In this document: in pieces, positions 25,867 through 35,016 of the stretch
Layout of the letters: every line of letters starts with the position of its first letter
Position numbering within the stretch: the stretch's first letter is position 1
NCBI GenBank assembly: GCA_017460395.1
Contig: JAFUBA010000013.1
Span: 1 to 64,000 of the forward strand
Origin: Clostridia bacterium
GTDB taxonomy: Bacteria; Bacillota; Clostridia; Christensenellales; Aristaeellaceae
DNA: 64,000 nt
Direction of reading: 5' to 3'
The notes under the pieces: generated by a model
Databases searched by the model: none
Told to the model about the DNA's origin: nothing
Seen by the model: the letters and a program-made list of their open reading frames with translations, nothing else
Made by a program: the position numbers and the translations under genes

Positions 25867-26412
25867 TTATTCAGCTGCACCTTCGGTTTCCACTGCTTCC
25901 TCAGCGGCTTCTTCGACAACTTCTTCCACGGGAGCTTCCTCGGCGGTTTCCTCTTCGGCAGCTTCTTCCACAGGAGCCTCCTCAGCGGTTTCCTCTTCAA
26001 CCTCAGCTGCCTCTACAGGCTCATCTTCGGTTTCTTCCACGACAACTTCTTCCACGGGTGCTTCCTCAGCGGGTGCAGCTTCAGGGAAAAGAATACCAGC
26101 GATCGCATTCAGCTTTTCTTCAACCTCAGCAGCTTTTTCTTCCACAGCCTGCTTTTCAGCAGCCAGCGCGGTCATCGCTTCGTTCAGGGCAGCCACATCG
26201 TTCTTCAGGTTTGCATTTTCACTGGTGAGTGCATCCACAGAATCAGTTGCAGATTTGCCGGCGCTCTCCACCTGTGCAGTCAGTTCAGCGATCTGAGCCT
26301 CAAGAGCAGCCTTCTCGGTTTCCAGTGCGCCTTTGCCGTTGTTGGCATTCACGAACAGCACGACAAATACCAGCAGTGCAACACAGAGAACGATAGCCCA
26401 GGATTTCTTCAT
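25867..26412 (-). CDS. membrane-anchored acidic coiled-coil protein with Glu/Ala/Pro/Val repeats
   Basis: A 181-residue protein of unknown function. Residues 5-22 are one N-terminal membrane helix or uncleaved signal anchor, about 30-105 a predicted coiled coil rich in Ala, Glu and Leu, and about 112-181 an extremely acidic tail of repeated EEAPVEE/EETAEEA units. Depending on orientation the tail lies outside the cell or in the cytoplasm; the Lys pair at the N-terminus favours outside. AAAGGA lies 10 bases before the ATG. It has a strong promoter of its own, so it may be abundant. No family is recognised, and the tail probably varies in repeat number. Confidence 0.7.
   Translation of the reverse strand: MKKSWAIVLCVALLVFVVLFVNANNGKGALETEKAALEAQIAELTAQVESAGKSATDSVDALTSENANLKNDVAALNEAMTALAAEKQAVEEKAAEVEEKLNAIAGILFPEAAPAEEAPVEEVVVEETEDEPVEAAEVEEETAEEAPVEEAAEEETAEEAPVEEVVEEAAEEAVETEGAAE
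25921..26004. repeat. 42-bp tandem repeat inside the acidic tail
   Basis: Two adjacent 42-bp copies (25921-25962 and 25963-26004) differ at a few positions and code the 14-residue unit ending EEETAEEAPVEE. A degenerate partial copy lies near 26037-26080. The in-frame length means copy changes would not break the gene. Confidence 0.8.
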
Positions 26413-26490
26413 AAAGGTTCATTCCTTTCAAAAGTGATGCTAGAGTACCGGACGAGTATGTCATCCTCTTTCGCATGAAAGACTGTGTGC

Positions 26491-26519
26491 ATTATATGCA
26501 AGCTCCTGGGGAAAGTCAA
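26491..26519 (-). promoter_or_regulatory. promoter of the acidic coiled-coil gene
   Basis: Minus-strand TTGACT (26519-26514), a 17-bp spacer, and a perfect TATAAT (26496-26491). Confidence 0.85.
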
Positions 26520-26615
26520 TGGATAGGCGGTTGTATCTTGTGTTTCTTTTGCCTTTTCGGCATCAGACGGCACGAAATGTACAAAAACCAGGATGCAGGG
26601 CTGCCCAGGTCACTC

Positions 26616-26643
26616 TCGACAAAGCATGGCTTGCTGATATAAT
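26616..26643 (+). promoter_or_regulatory. promoter of the first MATE gene
   Basis: TCGACA (26616-26621), a 16-bp spacer and TATAAT (26638-26643). Confidence 0.65.
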
Positions 26644-26718
26644 CTTACTCTGTCTGTGCCGCCCCTGCAGGTTCATGCGCACTGCGAGACATTTCGATGA
26701 TCCCGGAGGAATTACCAG

Positions 26719-28119
26719 ATGGCCCGATCACTCTCAAGCCTTTTTGAAGTACAGGACATGACCTCGGGCACACCCATGTCCGGTCTTATCCGTTTTTCCC
26801 TTCCGCTGCTCATCGGCAACTTTGCCCAGCAGCTGTACAATACCGTGGATTCCATGATCGTTGGAAAGTACATCGGCGACACCGCCCTGGCTGCCGTGGG
26901 CACCTCTGGCCCGATTCTGAACCTGATGATCGTTCTCTTCCTTGGCATCGCCACCGGCGCCGGGATCCTCTCCGCCCAGTTCTTCGGGGCAAAGGAAAAA
27001 GACAGACTCAGCCAGCTGTGCGGGTCCGCCATCATCATGACCTTTCTCAGCGGCCTGATCATGTCCTTTATCGGATACTTTACCGCCTCTTTCATGATCT
27101 CCCTCATGGCCCCGCCTGAGCAGGTGGGCATAGGCGCCGTGACGTATCTGCAGATCATATTTCTCGGCATGATCGGCTCAGCCGCCTACAATATCTTCTC
27201 CGGCATTCTCAGAGGCATGGGCGACAGCGTACATCCTCTTATCTATCTTGTGATCGCAAGCCTTCTGAACATCGTGCTCGACCTGTTCTTTGTCAGGAAC
27301 CTTGCCCTTGGCATCGCAGGCGTTGCGTGGGCCACCATCATCGCCCAGGCCGTGAGCGGTGCACTGTGCCTCATCCGCATGTTCCGCATGAAGGACGTTG
27401 TTGTGATTGACGCTCACTCCTTTGTGCCCGATATGCGCCTGGTGGGCAAGCTGGTCTCCCTGGGTCTGCCCGCCGGCATCACCTCCGCCATCTTCTCCCT
27501 GTCCTCCATCATTGTGCAGAACCTGACCAACTCCATGGGCGAAATGATGATCGCCGCCAACGTGGCCGTCATGAAGGTGGATGGTTTCGTCATGCTACCG
27601 AACTTTACCTTCGGCACAGCCATCACCACCTATGTCGGTCAGAATATTGGTGCCGGCAAAACTGAGCGCATCCGGCCCGGCACGCGGGACATGATGAAGC
27701 TGGCCCTCATCTGTGCAGGTGCACTTGTTACCAGCATCCTTCTCTTTGGCCGCGGGCTGATTTCCATGTTCACGGACACAGAGAGCGTCATCATGCTCGG
27801 CGCCCGGGGCCTTCGCTGGCTTGCCTTCGGCTACCTCACCTTTGCTGTGAGCCAGGTGCTGCAGGGCGTCATGCGCGGTGCAGGTGAAACCGTGATTCCC
27901 ATGTGGATTTCCGTGTTCACCACCGTCATCCTTCGTATGCCTCTGGCTTATGTCCTTGCCGCCATGACAAGGTCGGACCTCTGGCCCACAGGCCATCCGG
28001 ATGCCATCTTTTCCTCCCTCCTCATCAGCTGGACCGTGACCATGATGCTCTCCATCTTCTTCTACAGAAAGGGAAACTGGAAAAAGCACCTTCCGGAAAG
28101 CATGCGCGAAGCCATCTGA
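26719..28119 (+). CDS. MATE family efflux transporter
   Basis: A 466-residue transporter with about 12 membrane helices in two six-helix halves, the MATE layout. It would export cationic drugs or metabolites in exchange for Na+ or H+. Typical segments include GNFAQQLYNTVDSMIVGKYIG in the first helices and GAGKTERIRPG between the halves. CGGAGG lies before the ATG. The substrate is unknown. A second, divergent MATE gene is encoded on the opposite strand just downstream. Confidence 0.9.
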   Translation: MARSLSSLFEVQDMTSGTPMSGLIRFSLPLLIGNFAQQLYNTVDSMIVGKYIGDTALAAVGTSGPILNLMIVLFLGIATGAGILSAQFFGAKEKDRLSQLCGSAIIMTFLSGLIMSFIGYFTASFMISLMAPPEQVGIGAVTYLQIIFLGMIGSAAYNIFSGILRGMGDSVHPLIYLVIASLLNIVLDLFFVRNLALGIAGVAWATIIAQAVSGALCLIRMFRMKDVVVIDAHSFVPDMRLVGKLVSLGLPAGITSAIFSLSSIIVQNLTNSMGEMMIAANVAVMKVDGFVMLPNFTFGTAITTYVGQNIGAGKTERIRPGTRDMMKLALICAGALVTSILLFGRGLISMFTDTESVIMLGARGLRWLAFGYLTFAVSQVLQGVMRGAGETVIPMWISVFTTVILRMPLAYVLAAMTRSDLWPTGHPDAIFSSLLISWTVTMMLSIFFYRKGNWKKHLPESMREAI

Positions 28120-28128
28120 GACATGATC

Positions 28129-28163
28129 AAAGGCACCTGGCAACCATGCCAGACGCCTTTTTT
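28129..28163 (+). terminator. terminator after the first MATE gene
   Basis: AAAGGC-A-CTGGCA pairs with TGCCAG-A-C-GCCTTT and is followed by TTTTTT (28158-28163). Confidence 0.75.
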
Positions 28164-28390
28164 CACACATGAAATCTCAGTCTTGAAGGATCAATCCCAA
28201 TCTCTTGGGAAAGCTGAAACATTTTTTCAATCAGTTTTGCACGTGCGGCCCGCTCTGTCACATCCGCTGCCGGGACAGACACATGCAGTTTCTCTGTTTC
28301 TTCCGTCTCATGCTCCGGGATCAGTTCATACAGCTTATTTTCCGGGTCATCGCTGTTTTCGTGCCAACAGACTGAAATGAGGTCGTCCAT
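28163..28390 (-). CDS. small hypothetical protein, 75 aa
   Basis: A 75-residue acidic soluble protein. Its main support is a strong ribosome site: AGGAGG 9 bases before the ATG at 28390. Its first 44 bases overlap the 3' end of the second MATE gene in another frame, so translation probably follows that gene. The middle is Glu-rich and the C-terminal half looks like a helical hairpin (about 45-70). No family is recognised. It is the last gene of a minus-strand unit with the MATE and secreted-protein genes. Confidence 0.6.
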   Translation of the reverse strand: MDDLISVCWHENSDDPENKLYELIPEHETEETEKLHVSVPAADVTERAARAKLIEKMFQLSQEIGIDPSRLRFHV

Positions 28391-29786
28391 CTATCTGCAC
28401 CTCCTGTCCATCCGTCCATTCCTTCATGGGATGATATATAACGGCAATCATGGTAAACATGCATGCGCATCCCCCCAGCACGTCCGAGACGGGTTCTGCG
28501 AGAAACACGCCCATGACGCCAAGCCCAAGGCGCGGCAAGAGCAGTGTCAGAGGCATGACAATGACAATCTTTCTGAGGATGGAAAAGAAAATGGCATATC
28601 TTGCAAGCCCCAGTCCCTGAAAGACGGTCTGGCCCGCAAACTGAAAGGTCATGAAGAAAAAGGCCGAAAAGTAGACACGCATGCAGGAGATACCGATCTC
28701 AAGCAGCGCACCATCGTCTGAAAAGAGCTGGATCCACAGGGAGGGAAACAGCATGATCAGAACCCAGACACCAGCTGCATAAAGCATGCCCATGCCGGCC
28801 ATCGTCCGGATGCCCTTTCTCACCCTTGAATACACCTTTGCCCCATAATTGTAGCCCAGCACGGGCTGTGAACCGCTGGTAAGACCGCTGACGGGCATCT
28901 GTACCACCTCGCGTACAGATGTAAAGACGGTGAAAATCGAGACGTACAGATCGCCGCCGAACAGCTGCAGCGTGGAGGAGCAGGCCGCCTGCACAAACCC
29001 GTTGGTTGTAGACATCATGAAGCCGGAAAGGCCAAGCGTCATGATGGACCGCACCGTCTTTCCCTCCATGCGCATCATGTCTTTTCGCAGCGTAATTGGC
29101 GGTTTTCTGCGCCCCACGCCTGTGAGAAAGAGCAGCACCCACATGCAGGAAATGCTCTGGGAGATCACGGTGGCAAGGGCGGCACCCGTCACTCCGAGTT
29201 CTAATGTATAGATCAGAACAGGATCCAGAATCAGATTGGTGATGGCTCCGAGGACAACCGTCATCATCCCAATCACAGGAAACCCCTGGGCATTGATCAT
29301 CCCATTGAGTCCCGTCGCCAGCATGGTCAGCGGGGTGCCCAGAAGATAGATCCGCATATACCCTTCTGCATATGCATAGGATTCCTCGCTCGCGCCGCAA
29401 AGATACAGAAGTGGCCTGAGGAATGTATAGGCTACCGCCATGAGTGCCGCAGATGTGCATATCAGAAGAAGAAATGTATTGCCTAGAATATGCGCTGCCC
29501 TCTTATCATCCCCGGCCCCCCGGGACATGGAGAACAGCGGCATCGCGCCCGTCCCATAGAGGTTGGTGAAGGCAGCAATCATGGAGATGAAGGGAAAGGT
29601 GATGCCAAGACCTGTGAGCGCGAGAGCGCCGTGGACAGGCATATGGCCGATGTAGATCCGATCCACGATGTTGTACAGAAGCTGCACCAGCTGTGCGAAG
29701 GCCAGAGGAATGGCCTGGCGCAGCATGTGCCCTCTCAGCGAGCCTGTAGAAAAATCAGTCCCGCCTTTTCCGGAATTTATGCTCAT
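28347..29786 (-). CDS. MATE family efflux transporter (second copy)
   Basis: A 479-residue MATE protein with about 12 membrane helices and the typical N-terminal LRQAIPLAFAQLVQLLYNIVDRIYIGH. It is not a recent duplicate of the first MATE gene, since the two differ throughout. AGAGG lies 7 bases before the ATG, which overlaps the stop of the upstream gene by 4 bases (TCAT at 29783-29786). It also overlaps the small gene downstream by 44 bases. This makes a tightly packed three-gene operon. Confidence 0.9.
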   Translation of the reverse strand: MSINSGKGGTDFSTGSLRGHMLRQAIPLAFAQLVQLLYNIVDRIYIGHMPVHGALALTGLGITFPFISMIAAFTNLYGTGAMPLFSMSRGAGDDKRAAHILGNTFLLLICTSAALMAVAYTFLRPLLYLCGASEESYAYAEGYMRIYLLGTPLTMLATGLNGMINAQGFPVIGMMTVVLGAITNLILDPVLIYTLELGVTGAALATVISQSISCMWVLLFLTGVGRRKPPITLRKDMMRMEGKTVRSIMTLGLSGFMMSTTNGFVQAACSSTLQLFGGDLYVSIFTVFTSVREVVQMPVSGLTSGSQPVLGYNYGAKVYSRVRKGIRTMAGMGMLYAAGVWVLIMLFPSLWIQLFSDDGALLEIGISCMRVYFSAFFFMTFQFAGQTVFQGLGLARYAIFFSILRKIVIVMPLTLLLPRLGLGVMGVFLAEPVSDVLGGCACMFTMIAVIYHPMKEWTDGQEVQIDGRPHFSLLARKQR

Positions 29787-30493
29787 TCCTGCGCCTCTTT
29801 TCTTCCCAGCAGGTATCGTCCGCCCTCTCTGCTGTGCAGATAGACGGTAAGAACATCATCGGAAAGGAAGGTGATGCTGTCCTCTGTCCTTGAGATCACG
29901 AGGGCTTCAGGGACCTCATCTGCCATCTTTCCGGGTCCCCAAATGGTCCAGGGGGACCGCTGAAGGAAATAGATATCCTGGCCGAGGCTGATTCTCCCAA
30001 AATCGTATATGGCACGCCTGCCTCCGACGTCCACCGTGCCATCCCCTGAAAACGTGCAGTCAAACCACTCCCCAGACTCCCACTGATCTGCCGCTAGGCG
30101 GACAAGCGGCGGAAAGTACCTGCCGTCATCGGTCCTGACGTAGGAGCATACCCCATCCTCCGTCTGAAATTCGAGACTGTTCGGATCGGACACCGCTGCA
30201 TCCCAGGCAGATTCATGGTCAAAAGACACGCACATCCGGCCGTTTTCCGTCTCCCAAAGAAAGAAGTCTTCAATGTACCCAAGATCCATGAGGTTTTTCG
30301 GGAGGCCCGCTTCGCTTCCGTACGCTTCCCCGGTGCCATCTGAGTGAAGCACCAGCACGTCAAAGGGCGCCGCATCCATGGCGCTCTGATCCGCCAGGCG
30401 GTATACGCCGGAAAACGATTCTTCAGCAAAGGCACCAGACAGGAGCAGCAGCATAGCAATCAGCACAAAAAGAAACCGGCATGGCTGTTTCAT
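29783..30493 (-). CDS. secreted hypothetical protein, 236 aa
   Basis: Residues 1-24 form a signal peptide ending SGAFA before EES. The mature part is rich in beta-type segments with repeated aromatic and Asp/Gly turns (such as GTGEAYGSE, FSGDGTVDVGG) and three cysteines. No family is recognised; it resembles small secreted lipocalin-like or immunoglobulin-like extracytoplasmic proteins only in outline. It heads the operon with the second MATE pump, to which it is coupled by a 4-base overlap. Confidence 0.7.
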   Translation of the reverse strand: MKQPCRFLFVLIAMLLLLSGAFAEESFSGVYRLADQSAMDAAPFDVLVLHSDGTGEAYGSEAGLPKNLMDLGYIEDFFLWETENGRMCVSFDHESAWDAAVSDPNSLEFQTEDGVCSYVRTDDGRYFPPLVRLAADQWESGEWFDCTFSGDGTVDVGGRRAIYDFGRISLGQDIYFLQRSPWTIWGPGKMADEVPEALVISRTEDSITFLSDDVLTVYLHSREGGRYLLGRKEAQE

Positions 30494-30621
30494 CAGATCA
30501 CACCCATCCCTTCATGATTCGCTTTCGCCTGAAAAGTGTACCGTCTTTCATCCGGTTTTGAAAGGGTGCAGGAGAGCGTTTTGTGTCTCTTTTACGTTTT
30601 TCCTTAGTCTCCTGATCTTCC

Positions 30622-30655
30622 AAAAAAAAGGAACCCGGATTCTGTTCCGGGTTCC
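30622..30655 (-). terminator. terminator of the prohibitin-like gene
   Basis: GGAACCCGGA (30630-30639) pairs with 30646-30655 and is followed on the minus strand by a run of eight T (30629-30622). Confidence 0.85.
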
Positions 30656-30672
30656 CAGCATGATGTTGCTCC

Positions 30673-31581
30673 TTATTCGTTTTCGGTATCCGCTGCAGGC
30701 GCTGTCTTCACGGCCGTGTCACCCAACTGCAGGATCGGGAGCGTCGTGCTGCCCTCGCCGCTGAAATAGGTTGGGAGCTTGCCGTCCCAGGCATTGATTT
30801 CCTCCCAGGAGATCAGCTGATCGGTCAGAGACTCAGAAATCTGCCGGTTCGCCTCCGCCTGCGCCTCTGCCTGCACTTTCACAGCATAGGCTGCGGCATC
30901 CGCATCCACCTTCTTGACAGCTGCTTCAGCTTCCGCCTGAATCTTCTGCCGCTCCGCCTCCTGGCGGGTGACCATGGTCGCCTGCTCCTGCTCAATCTCT
31001 GCCTGGAGCTTTCTCTGGGCAGCCACCTGCTTGGCTTCCACAGCATCGGTGAAGGAATCGGTGAAATCGATGTTTTCAAGGGACAGTGAGATGATCCGGA
31101 TGCCATACTTTTCCATCTCATCCGACAGTTTTCCGCGGATGGTCACAGAAAGCTGTTCCCTGGCTGAGACAAGGTTTTCTGCCGTATACTGTGAGAAGAC
31201 GGCCTTTGTATTCTCCAGAAGACGAGGCGCAATCAGCGTCTGGAAATATTCCTTGCCCACCACCTTATACAGATTCATGGCGTTTTCTTTGTTGATGGCG
31301 TAGTTCACCGACCCCACAATGTCCACCTGCTGGATGTCAGAGGAGAACGCCTGGGTCGTGAAGGAGGTCTTCTGTTCGCGGTTATCCATCAGGATGACAT
31401 TCTGGAAGGGTGTCTTGAAATTGATACCCGCATCCAGGGTATGATCTTCCACCTTGCCAAAGGTCGTGAGAATGCCGGTGTATCCGGTGGGGACGGTTGT
31501 AAAGCAGGTGAAAGACAGGACCAGTACCAGCACGAGAATCACGCCGGCAATGGTGGTGAACTTTTTCTTGGACTGCATCAT
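30673..31581 (-). CDS. prohibitin-like SPFH-domain membrane protein
   Basis: A 302-residue protein with an N-terminal membrane anchor (about 8-28), an SPFH/Band-7 domain (about 30-190) and a long Ala/Glu/Gln-rich coiled coil (about 190-255). It resembles prohibitin, HflC and HflK. Such proteins assemble into rings on the membrane and often modulate FtsH; ftsH is in the same window but 27 kb away, so a link is inference. No NfeD partner adjoins. AAAGGA lies 7 bases before the ATG. It is monocistronic. Confidence 0.88.
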   Translation of the reverse strand: MMQSKKKFTTIAGVILVLVLVLSFTCFTTVPTGYTGILTTFGKVEDHTLDAGINFKTPFQNVILMDNREQKTSFTTQAFSSDIQQVDIVGSVNYAINKENAMNLYKVVGKEYFQTLIAPRLLENTKAVFSQYTAENLVSAREQLSVTIRGKLSDEMEKYGIRIISLSLENIDFTDSFTDAVEAKQVAAQRKLQAEIEQEQATMVTRQEAERQKIQAEAEAAVKKVDADAAAYAVKVQAEAQAEANRQISESLTDQLISWEEINAWDGKLPTYFSGEGSTTLPILQLGDTAVKTAPAADTENE

Positions 31582-31638
31582 GGCTTTATCCTTTCTAAGC
31601 CTTGCGGCTGCAAAGAGGTGCTATTTGCGACAGACAGA

Positions 31639-31644
31639 ATTATA
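31639..31644 (-). promoter_or_regulatory. extended -10 promoter of the prohibitin-like gene
   Basis: The minus strand reads TGCTATAAT, an extended -10 element with no good -35. Confidence 0.5.
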
Positions 31645-31746
31645 GCACAGTTGCGCCTGCCGTGGGGGCAGTTTGCTCCAACACCTCCCCTGTCTGCCTC
31701 AATTGTCATGCGTGCCGTTCTTTCATTCCGTTCCGGTCCGTTTGGC

Positions 31747-31774
31747 TTGATTCCCGGAAAGAAACAGGTATACT
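31747..31774 (+). promoter_or_regulatory. promoter of the Xer-type recombinase gene
   Basis: TTGATT (31747-31752), a 16-bp spacer and TATACT (31769-31774), 49 bases before the start codon. Confidence 0.6.
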
Positions 31775-31822
31775 CACACTCTATAGCCCATTGCGGCCCA
31801 TTGTTCCTGAGGAGGTGTTTGT

Positions 31823-32926
31823 ATGGCTGCGCTGTCGTACAGGGAGCAGGTGGATGCAAAAAGGATACTTCAGATCCGGGAGATCTGCAGGGAGCTCCCC
31901 ATGGCTGCCACAGATTTTTTCCAGCATATCGCGCTGACCTCCGGCACCTTCACACGCCTCGCCTATGCCATTGATCTGAGAACATTTGTCCAGTATCTGC
32001 ACAAAAACAGAATCACTTTTTCCGAGAAAGAGCCGAGATTCTGGACAGATGAAGACCTGGATCGACTGACACAGGCCGATCTGACCGCCTACACAGAGTA
32101 TCTCACGTACTATTTCCGGGACGAGGAGGATGTGGATGACAGCGGCCTTCCCAAGGCCACAGTCAACCATGAGCGATCCATCAAGCGCAAGCTGTGTTCC
32201 ATTCGGTCCTGGTATGATTACCTGTTTGCATCACAGAGAATTTCTTCCAATATCACCACGCTGGTGCCGCTCCCGAAGATTCACGATAAACCGATTCTTC
32301 GGCTGAACCAGGAGGAAATGCTGAAGATCCTGTCCATCTCTGACACCGGAGAGGGACTGACCGCCGCACAGAAGCGCTTTCAGAAGGTCACTGCCCGTCG
32401 GGACTATGCCATTCTGTCTCTGTTTCTCGGGACCGGCATCCGCGTGTCGGAGCTGGTGGGCATCAACATCAGCGATGTGAATTTTGAGGAAAACGCCTTC
32501 CTTGTGACCCGAAAGGGCGGAAACCAGGTGGTTCTGTACTTTCCCCCGGAGGTAGCCACATCCCTGAATGCCTATCTTGAAGAGCGCAATGAGATCGAAA
32601 CCCTCCCCGGGCACGAGGATGCCCTCTTTCTCTCCCTGCAAAAGCGCAGAATGACCCAGCGGGCAGTGGAAAAGCTCGTCAAAAAGTACGCTCAGATCGC
32701 AGCCCCGCTCAAACCGAAAATCAGCCCGCATAAGCTCCGTTCCACCTATGCCACGAACCTGTACCAGGCGACCGGAGATATCTACCTCGTGGCAGACGCC
32801 CTTGGGCACTCATCCGTGGACACCACCCGGCGGCACTATGCGGACATGACAGATCAGAGACGACGGATGGCAGCCCAGGCCATCCACCTGCCGGATCCAG
32901 AACAGAGTAAGACCGCTGATTCGTAG
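31823..32926 (+). CDS. Xer-type tyrosine recombinase
   Basis: A 367-residue tyrosine recombinase with an N-terminal SAM-like core-binding domain (about 30-140) and a C-terminal catalytic domain holding the full set: Arg207, Lys231, His303, Arg306, His329 and nucleophile Tyr339. XerC/XerD-type chromosome dimer resolution is the likeliest role, because there is no phage or transposon context. It is about 60 residues longer than typical XerC/XerD, with an insertion around residues 95-120 and 170-190. GGAGGTG lies before the ATG. A terminator hairpin overlaps its 3' end. Confidence 0.85.
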   Translation: MAALSYREQVDAKRILQIREICRELPMAATDFFQHIALTSGTFTRLAYAIDLRTFVQYLHKNRITFSEKEPRFWTDEDLDRLTQADLTAYTEYLTYYFRDEEDVDDSGLPKATVNHERSIKRKLCSIRSWYDYLFASQRISSNITTLVPLPKIHDKPILRLNQEEMLKILSISDTGEGLTAAQKRFQKVTARRDYAILSLFLGTGIRVSELVGINISDVNFEENAFLVTRKGGNQVVLYFPPEVATSLNAYLEERNEIETLPGHEDALFLSLQKRRMTQRAVEKLVKKYAQIAAPLKPKISPHKLRSTYATNLYQATGDIYLVADALGHSSVDTTRRHYADMTDQRRRMAAQAIHLPDPEQSKTADS

Positions 32927-32947
32927 AATCAGCGGTCTTACTCTGTT
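32901..32947. terminator. 22-bp perfect hairpin between the recombinase gene and oppF
   Basis: Arms 32901-32922 and 32926-32947 are perfectly complementary, with loop GTA. The left arm is coding sequence and the recombinase stop codon TAG (32924-32926) lies at the loop. It acts for both converging genes. Confidence 0.8.
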
Positions 32948-32953
32948 TGTTCC

Positions 32954-33886
32954 TTACGATCTTTGCAGCATCTCCAGTGCCTTTTCCAGTTCCTGTTTGT
33001 TTGCCCTCAGCCAGTGGCCGTTCTCCACTTCATTCCATCCGGGCACATCAATCTCATAGTGATGACAGCTGGGATCGTAGATCTCCAGCCGCTTATGCTT
33101 TTCCATCTCCGGGTTGGGCTGGGGAATTGCAGAGAGTAGGGCCCTGGTATAGGGATGCAGCGGATGCGCAAACAGGCTCTCCGTGTCTGCCATCTCCACG
33201 ATATCGCCTTTGTGAATCACGGCAATCCGGTCACAGATAAAGCGCATGACGGAAAGGTCATGGGAAATAAACAGATACGTCAGGCCGTGTTCCCTCTGCA
33301 GATGGCTCATCAGGTTGAGCACCTGTGCCCGGATCGACACATCCAGGGCCGAGATCGGCTCGTCTGCAATGATGAATTCCGGATTCATGACCAGAGCCCT
33401 CGCAATGCCGATTCTCTGCCTCTGTCCGCCGGAAAACTCATGCGGAAAGCGAGAGGCAAATTCCGGTAGCAGACCCACATCCCGAAGTGCCTGATCTACG
33501 CGTTCTCTGACTTCCTCACGAGGAATTCCACGTCCGAGGAGCCCTTCCGAGACAATATAATCGATTTTCGCACGCTCATTGAGACTGGCCATGGGGTCCT
33601 GGAAAATCATCTGGATCTGGTTGGTCAGATCGCGCCTGCGCGATTTGGGAAGGCGTCCTGTGATCTCCTCCCCATGGAAGAGAATGGAGCCCGCCGTCGC
33701 AGGGTACACCCGGATGATGGCGCGCCCGATCGTGGTTTTGCCGCTGCCGCTCTCACCTACGATGCCGAAGGTCTCACCCTTGAAGATATCAAAGCTTGCA
33801 TTCTTTACGGCATAGAACCGGTTGCGTCCATGGCCGAAGGCCACCTGCAGTCCCTTGACGGAAAGGATGGTTTCACGCGTCTGCAT
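32954..33886 (-). CDS. oppF: oligopeptide ABC transporter ATPase OppF
   Basis: A 310-residue ABC ATPase: Walker [11 protein letters not shown]-loop QDPMASLN, signature SGGQRQRIG, Walker B IIADEP, and the C-terminal oligopeptide-transporter extension with [12 protein letters not shown]. It powers peptide import with OppD. The ATG at 33886 has AGGAGG 6 bases before it and lies 14 bases inside oppD; a longer frame upstream is oppD in another frame. The HPYTRALL segment and gene position separate it from OppD. Confidence 0.93.
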   Translation of the reverse strand: MQTRETILSVKGLQVAFGHGRNRFYAVKNASFDIFKGETFGIVGESGSGKTTIGRAIIRVYPATAGSILFHGEEITGRLPKSRRRDLTNQIQMIFQDPMASLNERAKIDYIVSEGLLGRGIPREEVRERVDQALRDVGLLPEFASRFPHEFSGGQRQRIGIARALVMNPEFIIADEPISALDVSIRAQVLNLMSHLQREHGLTYLFISHDLSVMRFICDRIAVIHKGDIVEMADTESLFAHPLHPYTRALLSAIPQPNPEMEKHKRLEIYDPSCHHYEIDVPGWNEVENGHWLRANKQELEKALEMLQRS

Positions 33887-35003
33887 GCTCTGCCTCCTTT
33901 CCTGCATCTGCCGGTGCAGATGGATGTCCAAGGCTCCTGATCTTGCCGATCTGTTTCGGTGCCTCCATCTTCGGTGCCCTTTCATCCAGAAGCCAGGTCT
34001 TTGCTCTGTGCGTGGGGGTGATGTCAAAATAGGGCGGCTGCTGCAGCGAATCAATCACAAGCGCATTCGGATTTCTTGCAGCAAAGGCATCCCCGCGGAC
34101 TTCCTTGAAGAGATTGGGCGGAGTCCCCTGAATGGCATACAGTTCCTCTCCCCTGTGTCCCAGCTGCGGCAGTGAGGACAGCAGTGCCCAGGTATATGGA
34201 TGGCGGGGATCATAGAAGATTTCATTCACCAATCCGATCTCGATGATATCCCCCGCATACATCACGGCTACCCTGTCCGCAACGTTTGCCACCACACCCA
34301 GGTCGTGGGTGATGAAGATGATCGTCAGATTGTATTTTTCCTTGAGTTCCCTCAGCAGATGCAGGACCTGCGCCTGAATGGTCACATCCAGAGCCGTCGT
34401 CGGCTCATCGCAGATGAGAATTCTCGGATTGCATGCCATGGCGATGGCGATGACCACCCTCTGCCGCATGCCGCCGGACAGCTCGTGGGGATACTGCTTA
34501 TAGCGCCGTTTCGGGTTGTCGATGCGCACGTCCTCCAGGATCCGGATGGTTTCCTCGTAGGCCATCTTTCCCTTCATCCCGCGGTGGAGCATCAGCGCCT
34601 CCGCAATCTGCCAGCCGATGGTCTTGAGCGGGTTCAGGCTGGTCATCGGGTCCTGTGGGATCATGCAGATCTCGCTGCCGCGGATCCTGAGCCAGTCTTC
34701 GTTCTTCTTAAACTGTGCCAGGTCAATATAGCTGCCGTTCTCATCCACGCCAGCACCCGGATAGTGCCGCAGCTTGTCACCCATCCCATAGTAGCGGATC
34801 TCACCATCGGTCACAGAGCCGTTCTGATCCAGAAGGCCGATGAAGTTTTTGTTGAGCACGGATTTGCCGCTGCCGCTCTCCCCGACGATGGCAAGGGATT
34901 CACCGTCTTCCACATCCAGATCGATGCCCCGCAGTGCATGAAGCTTTCGCCCCCGGAGAGTGAACTGCACATGTAAGTTGCGAACCGAAAGTATATGAGC
35001 CAT
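33873..35003 (-). CDS. oppD: oligopeptide ABC transporter ATPase OppD
   Basis: A 376-residue ABC ATPase with Walker A GESGSGKS, signature LSGGMRQRV, Walker B ILICDEPT, and a C-terminal extension with [13 protein letters not shown]. Unlike many OppD proteins it lacks the four-cysteine iron-sulfur-type cluster. An insertion near residues 75-110 ([20 protein letters not shown]) is longer than usual. The ATG at 35003 follows GAGGGGAG. It sits 13 bases after oppC and overlaps oppF. Confidence 0.93.
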   Translation of the reverse strand: MAHILSVRNLHVQFTLRGRKLHALRGIDLDVEDGESLAIVGESGSGKSVLNKNFIGLLDQNGSVTDGEIRYYGMGDKLRHYPGAGVDENGSYIDLAQFKKNEDWLRIRGSEICMIPQDPMTSLNPLKTIGWQIAEALMLHRGMKGKMAYEETIRILEDVRIDNPKRRYKQYPHELSGGMRQRVVIAIAMACNPRILICDEPTTALDVTIQAQVLHLLRELKEKYNLTIIFITHDLGVVANVADRVAVMYAGDIIEIGLVNEIFYDPRHPYTWALLSSLPQLGHRGEELYAIQGTPPNLFKEVRGDAFAARNPNALVIDSLQQPPYFDITPTHRAKTWLLDERAPKMEAPKQIGKIRSLGHPSAPADAGKEAEHADA

Positions 35004-35016
35004 GTTCTCTCTCCCC

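Larger units (their letters stand above)
26413..26718. other. divergent intergenic region with two promoters
   Basis: No gene. It holds back-to-back promoters for the acidic coiled-coil gene (26491-26519, minus) and the MATE gene (26616-26643, plus). Nothing else stands out. Confidence 0.6.

Noticed and set aside
26719-29786. The two MATE genes as a recent tandem or inverted duplication
   Set aside because: Their protein sequences differ along the whole length and no shared DNA blocks were noticed.
32901-32947. The perfect hairpin near the Xer-type gene as a possible dif site
   Set aside because: dif is about 28 bp with a 6-bp centre between imperfect arms; this has 22-bp perfect arms with a 3-base loop and looks like a terminator.
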